From assembly GCA_947631915.1 (NCBI GenBank), contig CANRNC010000001.1, positions 62,001 to 126,000 on the forward strand: a stretch of 64,000 nt of DNA, read 5' to 3'. The translations under genes were made by a program, and so were the position numbers. The notes beneath the pieces were generated by a model. It ran no database searches, was not told the DNA's origin, and worked only from the letters and a program-made list of their open reading frames with translations. The stretch comes from an uncultured Clostridia bacterium. Lineage in GTDB: Bacteria; Bacillota; Clostridia; TANB77; CAG-508. Position 1 is the stretch's first letter. Every line of letters starts with the position of its first letter. Positions 26,826 through 35,200 of this stretch are shown here, piece after piece.

Positions 26826-27672
26826 TCTCTATTACTCCTATTTTATCACCTATTTTAACTTTTGTTTCAATACCTTTTTCGCTGTTTTGTAATATATCTT
26901 TGTCTATATTAACATTATCTTTTAATAATAGTATAATAGTTGAACCACCATATTCGAAATAACCTTTTTCATCAAGTTTTTTAAATTCTTTTACATCATT
27001 ATTTTTTATACACCCAACTAATAATGCTCCTACTTCTATTTGAATAATTTTACCTAAATTTTTCGTACGCAATAAAGAGATTTCCCTTGTGTTTCTACTG
27101 TATACCCTATATTTACTAGAAATTGGTCTTACAGTATGTAAAGTTCCATTTATATGATACCTTTTAATATACTCTCCATCATCTGGAAATACATATCTAT
27201 GATAATCATCTACACTTAATCTAAATATCAAGCAATGTCCATTTTTATACATATTTATATCTATTTTTTCTTTAAGTAGTTCTTCTAATGTATAAACACT
27301 ATGTTTTACATTTATTTTCAAATCATCAGTTATATTATATACTAACAATTTGCTATCAGCAATGGATACAAGTTCATTTTGTTTAGAATTATTCTTAATT
27401 TTTCTTTTTCTTATAAAAAAATCATTGAAACTTTCATATTCTTCATCATATTCACTCATATCGATTCTATATTTTTCTATAAAAGGTCCTATTTGTGCTT
27501 TACTTTTTGTACTCTTTTGTCTTCTAGATTTTATCTTGCTAAATGCGGGTCTTGCAATAAATAACTTTAAGATAAATCTTCCTAAATATGTTTCATACAA
27601 AAAATGTAACATCTTTTCTTGATATTCCTCTTCTTGTTCTATTTTCTTTGTTTTCCTATTATATATTAACAT
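26818..27672 (-). CDS. psd: phosphatidylserine decarboxylase family enzyme
   Basis: A 284-residue Psd-type enzyme that would convert a serine phospholipid to the ethanolamine form. Visible motifs are the histidine-containing VDDYHRYVFPDDG, VRPISSKYRVYSRNTRE, and the self-cleavage site near the C-terminus, YFEYGGSTIILL, where Gly-Ser becomes the pyruvoyl group. The segment SFNDFFIRK is shared with the PSD-B type of Gram-positives. The start at 27672 lies behind GGTGAT, which overlaps the stop of the upstream synthase; an in-frame start at 27684 is possible. Substrate may be a normal or a prenyl-chain phospholipid. Confidence 0.88.
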   Translation of the reverse strand: MLIYNRKTKKIEQEEEYQEKMLHFLYETYLGRFILKLFIARPAFSKIKSRRQKSTKSKAQIGPFIEKYRIDMSEYDEEYESFNDFFIRKRKIKNNSKQNELVSIADSKLLVYNITDDLKINVKHSVYTLEELLKEKIDINMYKNGHCLIFRLSVDDYHRYVFPDDGEYIKRYHINGTLHTVRPISSKYRVYSRNTREISLLRTKNLGKIIQIEVGALLVGCIKNNDVKEFKKLDEKGYFEYGGSTIILLLKDNVNIDKDILQNSEKGIETKVKIGDKIGVIEND

Positions 27673-27677
27673 TTTTA

Positions 27678-28277
27678 TCACCATATTATAATTATACCAA
27701 TTGTTACTACAGCTAAAATTCCAAATATTATATACCAGATACCTCTTGGTTTCTTCATTCTAACATTTAAAATAAATAATAGACCCATAAAACAATAAAT
27801 GATTGGAAATATTATTTTCATAAGTGAAGTTCTTTTGAATATTGCATAAAGAATTGGTATTATTAATGCAGAATAAGTTACTGGCAATCCTTGATAACTA
27901 TCTTTGTAATCATCTGAATTTATATTAAACCATGCTAGTCTAGTAATTCCACATATCATATAAAATACAGATACAAGAATGAATAAAAATGAAGTTGTAT
28001 CCCATATGTAATACAAAAGAATTACAGGGTATACAACAAATGATATAACATCAACTAAAGAATCTAACTGTATTCCAAATTTTTTTTGTAACTCGTTCCT
28101 TTTACATTTTCTTGCAATAACTCCATCAAATAAATCACAAATTCCGGCTAATATAAAATATATAATGGAAATATCTAAATAACCGTTTAATGATAGATTG
28201 AATATTCCTACTAATGTGAATATCATTCCAATATATGTTAGTGTTACTGACTTATTTAAACAACCTATAAATTTCAT
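27678..28277 (-). CDS. pssA: CDP-alcohol phosphatidyltransferase, phosphatidylserine-synthase-like
   Basis: A 199-residue membrane enzyme with the CDP-alcohol phosphotransferase motif DLFDGVIARKCKRNELQKKF...QLDSLVD, where the spaced aspartates bind CDP and Mg. Length, six helices and the psd gene directly downstream point to serine as the acceptor (CDP-lipid + serine). It overlaps the CarS-like gene by four bases (ATGA type) and ends six bases before the psd start. Archaetidylserine synthase belongs to the same family, so the lipid part of the substrate is open. Confidence 0.87.
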   Translation of the reverse strand: MKFIGCLNKSVTLTYIGMIFTLVGIFNLSLNGYLDISIIYFILAGICDLFDGVIARKCKRNELQKKFGIQLDSLVDVISFVVYPVILLYYIWDTTSFLFILVSVFYMICGITRLAWFNINSDDYKDSYQGLPVTYSALIIPILYAIFKRTSLMKIIFPIIYCFMGLLFILNVRMKKPRGIWYIIFGILAVVTIGIIIIW

Positions 28278-28852
28278 ATGTTTCTCCTAATTTTTAAAAT
28301 ATATAAAATTACATTTATTATTAAGTGTGTTATACCTCCAAGTAATACATATGCAAGATATTTTGCAAAACTTATATTAGACACTATATAAATCACAAAC
28401 ATTACACCGATAAGAGAATCAATTTGATCTATTATTAAAAATATGTATCCTATAAGTGATTTCTTTGTTTCTCCCGGTTTTATATCAATTCTTCTTTTTA
28501 TAAAACTATTAGGTAATTCTAAAAGCATATAAATAAAACCAAAAAGAAATCCTAATAATAAATTATATAAAAAGCGATTTTCATAAATATTATATAATTC
28601 ACTATAGCTTTCAAAATTTAATAAGTTTAAAACTAATGAATAAATAAGTTGAATAACTATACTAATAATTATCATAGATATAAATCCGATATATGTTTTG
28701 TTATCTCCAAAAATTCTTCTACCATCTTTTAAACATTTATTTCTATCTATTGGATATCTATAATTTTTATAAAGATTTGTTTTAGTAAAAAGCATATTTA
28801 GTATTCCTGAAATAATAATCGGCATAGCTGTTATATACATATTTATTATCAT
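28274..28852 (-). CDS. CarS-like CDP-lipid synthase (CDP-archaeol synthase family)
   Basis: A 192-residue membrane enzyme with the two signatures of the CarS/DUF46 family: PIDRNKCLKDGRRIFGDNKT near the N-terminus (family: PxDxG...DGRRxLGDxKTxxG) and NSFIKRRIDIKPG followed by DQIDS. CarS makes CDP-archaeol from CTP and an unsaturated archaetidic acid. Bacteria normally use CdsA, which is unrelated in these motifs. GGGAAGG precedes ATG 28852, which overlaps the kinase stop by four bases. A bacterial CarS homologue next to kinase, pssA and psd suggests activation of an unusual lipid. Confidence 0.78.
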   Translation of the reverse strand: MIINMYITAMPIIISGILNMLFTKTNLYKNYRYPIDRNKCLKDGRRIFGDNKTYIGFISMIIISIVIQLIYSLVLNLLNFESYSELYNIYENRFLYNLLLGFLFGFIYMLLELPNSFIKRRIDIKPGETKKSLIGYIFLIIDQIDSLIGVMFVIYIVSNISFAKYLAYVLLGGITHLIINVILYILKIRRNI

Positions 28853-29217
28853 ATTAATGCCTTCCCTATAAATATAAATTCTATTATAAAAAATGCACAT
28901 CCCCAAAATAGTACACTTCCTGCACTAATATCTTTAATTAGTTTAATGTCAGAATCTTTATCCATCGTTATCTTGTTGCAAGCATGCTCTATTGCTGTAT
29001 TAGTACATTCAGTTGCAAACACACCTATAGCAGTTACAATATAGAAAATGTATCCGTACAATTCTATTTTTAACACTATATTTATCACTAAAAAAACAAG
29101 TGCTATAATAATATAATATTTATAATTTTTTTCTGTTCTTACTGTATAAATTAATCCTTTAATTGCACATTTTACACTTTCTATAAATGTTTTATTTTTC
29201 AAGGCGTATATCTCCAT
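28849..29217 (-). CDS. diacylglycerol/undecaprenol kinase (DgkA family)
   Basis: A 122-residue three-helix kinase. The active-site motif is ECTNTAIEHACNKIT, followed by IKLIKDISAGSVLF. Gram-positive members phosphorylate undecaprenol rather than diacylglycerol. As first gene of the operon it would feed a phosphorylated lipid to the CarS-like enzyme directly downstream. The acidic residue in D..AK.. of typical members appears as KDSDIKLIKD, so the core is intact. Confidence 0.85.
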   Translation of the reverse strand: MEIYALKNKTFIESVKCAIKGLIYTVRTEKNYKYYIIIALVFLVINIVLKIELYGYIFYIVTAIGVFATECTNTAIEHACNKITMDKDSDIKLIKDISAGSVLFWGCAFFIIEFIFIGKALI

Positions 29218-29299
29218 TTCTTACTTTTTCTTAATTATACTATTTGTAATTAATTATTGTCAATTTACTACCTTATATATGTAGTTTATATTTTAATAC

Positions 29300-29337
29300 A
29301 AAAATGTGAGGAACATATATAGTTTCCTCACATTTTT
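29300..29337. terminator. bidirectional terminator between lipid operon and ABC operon
   Basis: Perfect 14-base stem AAAAATGTGAGGAA / TTCCTCACATTTTT. It lies 21 bases after the stop of the substrate-binding protein gene and ahead of the lipid operon. Confidence 0.75.
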
Positions 29338-29358
29338 CATACTATAAATTATAATTTT

Positions 29359-30435
29359 TTATTTTACTTTTTCTGCAAAACTGTTATCAACTACATCACT
29401 AAAAGCAACTCTTTCATCTAATTGATCTGCTTGTTGCATAATAGTTTGTAATAAGTTAAATCCGCTTTCAGAAACAACGGGAGTTGTATTCCATGGATCT
29501 ATGTCTATATAGTTTTGAACAACTTTTATTAGTAAGTCTCTATCTGTATCTGGGAAATATTCTGCTATTGCATCTGCTATTTCTTCTGTTGAGTGATTTT
29601 TAACCCATTGTAATCCTTTATTAATAGCATTTGTAAATGATTGAATTACATCACTATTTTTTTCGATATAACTTGATGATGCAAAGTATGTTGTATATGT
29701 TACTTCGTCAGTTTGTGCACCTATAGATGCTACAATGTATCCTGCATTTGCATTTTCTGTAGCTGAAGCAGTAGGTTCAAATAGTGAAACATAATCTGCA
29801 TTTCCTGCTGAAAAAGCACCTGCCATTAGATCGAAACTTATACTTGTATCAAGAGTTACATCTTTTTCAATATCGATTCCATTTTGTCTTAATACATATT
29901 GTAGAGTCATATTAGGTACTCCACCAACTCTTCCTGGAATAATTACAGAGCCTTTTACATCAGTCCATTTGAAATCATCATTCTTTTCTCTACTGACCAA
30001 GAAAGATCCATCTCTTTTAGTTAATTGTGCAAAAACTTTTGGATAATCAGTACTTCCTTGATTATAAACATAAATTGAAGCTTCTGGTCCTGCAAAACCA
30101 ATATCTACTTGATTTGACAAAACTGCTGTCATAACAGAATCTGCTCCTGAACCTGTTGTTAAATCAATTTTTAATCCTTCTTCCTCAAAAAATCCTTGAC
30201 TTAACGCTACGTACTGTGGAGCGTAAAAAATAGAACGTGTAACTTCCATTACGCTTATTTCTTTTAAAGGCTTTTCAGTCTTTTCCTCATTTGTTACATT
30301 ATCATTTGCAATATTGTTAGTAGCAGTATTATTAGGAGTAATATTATTAGAAGCAACTGCCATACCTATAAAGAACCCTATAACGCCTGCTAAAATAGCT
30401 ATAACAATCATTATTGCAATAATCTTACTGTTCAA
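29359..30435 (-). CDS. ABC substrate-binding protein, NMT1/SsuA type, membrane anchored
   Basis: A 358-residue periplasmic-binding-like protein. TTG start at 30435 is chosen for the strong AAAGGAGG upstream; the ATG at 30507 has none. The N-terminus is a membrane helix (about residues 4-27) without a lipobox Cys, then an Asn/Thr-rich linker and an NMT1 domain (FYAPQYVALSQGFFEEEGL, GSGADSVMTAVLSNQVDIGF, GRVGGVPNMTLQYVLRQNG). Such proteins bind sulfonates, nitrate or pyrimidine precursors of thiamine. Which applies is unclear. Confidence 0.85.
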   Translation of the reverse strand: MNSKIIAIMIVIAILAGVIGFFIGMAVASNNITPNNTATNNIANDNVTNEEKTEKPLKEISVMEVTRSIFYAPQYVALSQGFFEEEGLKIDLTTGSGADSVMTAVLSNQVDIGFAGPEASIYVYNQGSTDYPKVFAQLTKRDGSFLVSREKNDDFKWTDVKGSVIIPGRVGGVPNMTLQYVLRQNGIDIEKDVTLDTSISFDLMAGAFSAGNADYVSLFEPTASATENANAGYIVASIGAQTDEVTYTTYFASSSYIEKNSDVIQSFTNAINKGLQWVKNHSTEEIADAIAEYFPDTDRDLLIKVVQNYIDIDPWNTTPVVSESGFNLLQTIMQQADQLDERVAFSDVVDNSFAEKVK

Positions 30436-30526
30436 GTTAAAACCTCCTTTTAAAAAGTATTCTTTAATATAGTATGCTTGTGTTAATAATGTGTGCCATA
30501 AATCCACATTATAATTGACATTAAAA

Positions 30527-30548
30527 TAGGCAGGAACAAGCCTGCCTA
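30527..30548 (-). terminator. internal terminator between permease and binding-protein genes
   Basis: TAGGCAGG / CCTGCCTA stem followed by TTTTAA on the minus strand, between the permease stop (30561) and the binding-protein start (30435). It could adjust the ratio of binding protein to transporter core or separate the transcripts. Confidence 0.6.
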
Positions 30549-30560
30549 TAATTTTATAAT

Positions 30561-31364
30561 TTATTTCTTTTCTCTTAAAATAATTTTTTCTAATATTACA
30601 ACACTCTGATACATTATTGCTGCTACTATTCCTAAAATAATTACACTAGTCATTACTAGATCTAACTGGAATACTTGACCTCCATAGACAATTAGATAAC
30701 CTAACCCTGCTTTTGATACTAAAAATTCTCCAGTTATTACGCCTACTAATGATAGTCCTATATTTACTTTTAATGTATTAATAAAAGTAGATATATTACT
30801 TGGTATTACTATTTTAGTTAATAATTGCATTTTAGTAGCATTAAAACTTTTTGCCATCATTATTTTTTCTTTATCCGTATTAAAAAATCCATTAGACATA
30901 TCAAGTATAGTTACTACTAAAGAAATCGCTACTGCCATAACTATTATTGCTGGAGTGCCAGCTCCAACCCAAATAATTATTATTGGACCTAATGCTGTTT
31001 TTGGTAGACTACTTAATACAACTAAAAAAGGTTCTAATACCTTTGACAAAAATTCAGACCACCATAACAATATTGCAATTACTACACCTAAAAGCGTTCC
31101 TGCTATAAATCCTATTATTGTTTCATATACAGTAACGCCTATATGCATCATCAAATTACTATCATTCATATTTAAAAATGTATTTAATATTCTACTTGGA
31201 CTACTTGTAATAAAACTATTGATTATCTTTGCATTTGCTAATACTTCCCATAATACAATAAATGCTACTAATAATAAAATTTGTGTGATTAATATTGTTA
31301 TTTTATTTATTCTAATTTTTTTAAGATATTTTTTTCTATCTTGTGAAATATTTTTATTATCCAT
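30561..31364 (-). CDS. ABC transporter permease, SsuC/TauC type
   Basis: A 267-residue permease with six helices. The coupling (EAA-like) loop is the conserved region MMAKSFNATKMQLLTKIVIPSN, and ALGPIIIIWVGAG precedes it. It overlaps the ATPase stop by eight bases. With the ATPase and binding protein it forms one importer of the nitrate/sulfonate/taurine family. Confidence 0.85.
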   Translation of the reverse strand: MDNKNISQDRKKYLKKIRINKITILITQILLLVAFIVLWEVLANAKIINSFITSSPSRILNTFLNMNDSNLMMHIGVTVYETIIGFIAGTLLGVVIAILLWWSEFLSKVLEPFLVVLSSLPKTALGPIIIIWVGAGTPAIIVMAVAISLVVTILDMSNGFFNTDKEKIMMAKSFNATKMQLLTKIVIPSNISTFINTLKVNIGLSLVGVITGEFLVSKAGLGYLIVYGGQVFQLDLVMTSVIILGIVAAIMYQSVVILEKIILREKK

Positions 31365-32127
31365 TTATATCCAACTCCTTCCATAAGGTGTCAAAATATG
31401 AACTAAATTCTGGTCTTTCTCTACAGTTTATAGGAGTTCTATTTGGCATATCAAATTTAATTTCATGTATTGCCTTTATTTTAGCCGGTCTCTTTGTTAA
31501 AACAACTACTCTATCAGATAAACTTATACTTTCAGATATATCATGAGTTACAATTAATGCTGTTATTCCTTCTTGCCTTAAAATTTCATATACATCTTTT
31601 GTTACCATTATTCTTGTTTGATAATCTAATGCAGAAAAGGCCTCATCTAACAGTAGAATTTTAGGTTTTACTGCCAATGTTCTTATTAGTGCTGCTCTCT
31701 GCCTCATTCCTCCTGATAATTGAGTAGGATATTTATCTTTGAAATCATATAATTTATATTTTTTTAATAAATCATTTACATACTCTTCATTCTCTTTTGT
31801 TTTTATTCCTCTTATTTCTAATCCTAAAATAATATTCTTATATATAGTTCTCCATTCTAACAAGCTGTCCTTTTGTAACATATAACCTATTTCGCTGGAT
31901 ATTCCATCAATTTTTTTACCATCTAAATAGACTTCGCCTGTATTTTTTTCTTCTAGTCCGGCAATTATAGAAAGGAGAGTTGATTTTCCACATCCACTTG
32001 GACCTATAATACTAACAAACTCTCCTTTTCTTATATCTAAATTTATATTATCGAGTGCTGTAGTTTCTCCATTTTTTGCTTGGTAAATTTTAGTTATATT
32101 TTTTAAACTCAATATATTTTTACTCAT
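31357..32127 (-). CDS. ABC transporter ATPase, SsuB/TauB type
   Basis: A 256-residue ATPase: Walker A GPSGCGKST, Q-loop YMLQKDSLLEWRT, signature LSGGMRQRAALIRTL, Walker B ILLLDEAFSALD, H-loop IVTHDI. The LLEW after the Q-loop is typical of the nitrate/sulfonate branch. First gene of the importer operon. No riboswitch was seen in the 118-base leader. Confidence 0.9.
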   Translation of the reverse strand: MSKNILSLKNITKIYQAKNGETTALDNINLDIRKGEFVSIIGPSGCGKSTLLSIIAGLEEKNTGEVYLDGKKIDGISSEIGYMLQKDSLLEWRTIYKNIILGLEIRGIKTKENEEYVNDLLKKYKLYDFKDKYPTQLSGGMRQRAALIRTLAVKPKILLLDEAFSALDYQTRIMVTKDVYEILRQEGITALIVTHDISESISLSDRVVVLTKRPAKIKAIHEIKFDMPNRTPINCRERPEFSSYFDTLWKELDING

Positions 32128-32219
32128 TTAATGCCTCCTTTATTTCGACTTAATATTATTATATTCGGCATTATTAAAATGGTGCACCCAAGTAATTATT
32201 AGTGTTTGAATAATAAAAA

Positions 32220-32238
32220 GGACAAGCAATGCTTGCCC
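32220..32238 (-). terminator. terminator of the giant surface-protein gene
   Basis: GGACAAGCA / TGCTTGCCC hairpin (one mismatch) with five T on the minus strand, nine bases after the stop. Confidence 0.7.
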
Positions 32239-32246
32239 CCTAGATT

Positions 32247-35200
32247 TTATCTATTTAGGAATTTTATTTTATTTATGTTTGGTTCGTTTTTCCTATTTTT
32301 TATAATTTTAACTATTACATATCCACATATTCCTAATGATACTACCACAATTACAATAATTATAACACTTACTATCATTCCTGTTTTTATTCCTATGACT
32401 ATTTCTGCTTCTGACCTGTTGTTTTCCAAGTTTGACTCTTCAAAATGTAATTTATTGTCTGTCTCTTTTATTTCGGCTATCGTTTTGTTTAATCCAAATG
32501 CTTCTTGTTCATTCTTCCATCTTAATACTACATCCATATATACTGATTCATTTTCTTTTAGTTCTATTTGTTCTATCGTTTGCATAATCACTTTTCCGTT
32601 TTTTTCTTGACAGTATTGTGTATTATCTTGTGGATAAAATCTCATACAACCTGGTATGTTCATTTCTAATCTTGTTACTTTTCCTGCTACTTTACTTGGA
32701 TTACTTACTTGAACTCTATAGGTTATTCTTATATCGTCTGTCTTTATGTTTTTACTGCTTACTTCTATTTTTAATGCTTGATCTTTCGGCTGTGTACTTT
32801 CATATTCAACTTGTCCATTTCTTTCTATTTTTTGTATCCAATGCTCTATTTTTAAGTCAAATTCGGCTCTTTTTAATTTTATTGTCATTTCCTGTACGTC
32901 TTCACTATCTTTTACTTCTATTGTTGTTGTTTTGGCTTCATATCCATGTGGTGGATTTAATACTTCTACTGTATATTTTCCTTGTGGTAATCCTTCTATT
33001 ATATTTTTTATGTCTTCTCCTTTTACATCTCTTACTATATTTCCTTCTTCGTCTTTTACTACTATCTCTAAATCCACTAAATCTTCTATGTCTCTTTCTG
33101 TTTGTTCATCTACTAGTTTTAGCTTTATTTTACTTAATTCTTGTTCTAGTATAATTTCTTGTACTTTATTTACATCATCTACTGTAAATTTCATTTCATG
33201 CATTGTTACATATCCTTTTTTTATAAGTTCTTCATCCGTTATTTCTTTTTGCCTTAAAATATACTCTCCTATTGGTAATCCCTCTGTATAGTAACTTTCT
33301 TCTTCGGTTGTAAATTCTCTTACAACTTCCTCTTCTATATTTCCTTCTTCATCTTTGGTTTGTTTTATTATTTCAAACTCCATTCCTTCTATCTGCTCTC
33401 GTGTTTGTTTATCTACTATTCCTATTTGTATTTTTGTTAATTCGTCTACCATTGTTATTTTGTTCTCTTCGTTTCCTTCTATTTTGCCCTCATCGCCTAA
33501 TCTGAAATTAATTGGTTGTGCAGTTACATATCCTGGAGCTGGTGTCTTTTCTACTAGGTTATATGTCTTGTTATATTCTATTCCTTTTATTGTATGTGCT
33601 TCATTTGTTGTTGTCCATTCTTCTATTATTTCTCCATTTTCATCTTGTAAATTTAGCACAGCATTACTTATTGCTTCTCCTTCTATATTAGTTTTTTCTA
33701 TGCTTATTTCATCTACTTCTTGCTCTATTACTATTTCTTGGACTTCATTTACGTCCTTTATGGTGATTTCGACTCTATCCATTGTTACATAGCCTTTTTC
33801 TATGAACTCTTCATTTGTAATTTTTTCTTGTCTTAATACATAGTCTCCTATTGGTAGACCTTCTATATAGTAGCCTTCTTCTCCTGTTGTAAACTCGCCT
33901 ACTACTTCTTCTACTACATTTCCTTCTTCATCTTTGGTTTCTTTGATTATTTCAAATTTCATTCCTTCAAGTTTTTCTTTTGTTTCTTTATCTACTACAT
34001 CTATTTGTATTTTTGTTCTCTCGTCTACCATTGTTATTGTGTTTTCGTTGTTTCCTACTATATTTCCTTTATCATTTAATCTAAATACAATTTTTTCTGA
34101 TGTTACATATCCCGGAGCCGGTGTTTTTTCTACTAGCTTATAATCTTTGTCATATTCTAGACCCTCTATTTCCTGTGGATTTTCTTCTGTTTCCCATTCG
34201 TGTACTACTGTTCCTTGTTGGTCTTGTATTTGTAGTACTGCTTGGCTTATTAGCTGTTCTTCTATATTGACTTTCTCCACATTTATACTCGTTTTTGTAT
34301 TTGTATAGATTTCTTTTATGCTATAAATTTCTCTTTCGTCTGTTTGATAATTTCCATCTATTTGAATTTGGTCTTCTCTTAATATATATCCTTCTGGTGC
34401 TTTTAGTTCTTTTATATAGTACTCTCCTAGTGGTATTTCATTGTTGAATTTTGCTATTCCATTTTCATTTGTCGTTACTTTTTCTACTAGTCGATTTTCT
34501 CTTATTACAGTTGTTCCATCTTTTCCTAGTATGTTTTCTTTTGAATATATTCCAAATATTGCTCCCGGTAATACTGTTTGAGTATTTACATCTTGTTTTT
34601 CTATTTCTATGTCTAGTCTTTGTCTTTCGTTTGTGAATTTTGTTGTTTTATATATTACTGGTGTTTTTTGTGCTTCTTCTCCATTTTCTCCTTGTTCATA
34701 ACTTATTGTTATTTCCTTTTCTTCTGCATTATGTGCAAAACCTTCTCCTGCTACAATCTGTTTTACAATGTATGTTCCTATTGGTAAGTTTTCTGCATAT
34801 GCAATTCCTTCACTATTACTTGTTACTGTTTGTATCACTTCTCCCGCTGTATATAGTGTTGTTTGGTTGTCTTGAGATATTATATCTTCTTTTGCTATTA
34901 TTTGATATTTTGCTCCTGACACTACTGCCTCTTCATAAGTCGTTGATACTGTTCCGTTTTCTTCTGTTGTTACTTGCTTTAGATATTCTCCTACTGTTTC
35001 TATTTTTATTGTTCCTACTTGTGCTTCGTTTTCATTCTTTTGTACTATTACAATATCTTCTATTCGTTCATCTACATAGTATGCCGTGTTACCTTTAATT
35101 TCAAATTGTATTTTTGTCTTTGGTGTTGAGATTGTTTCTCCATTGTTGCTACTTCCTTCATATCCATTTAATACATATCCATATGGTGCTTCTACTTCTT

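Noticed and set aside
29220..32246. TPP or other riboswitch controlling the ABC importer
   Set aside because: The 118-base leader before 32127 lacks a recognisable riboswitch core, so the substrate cannot be inferred that way.
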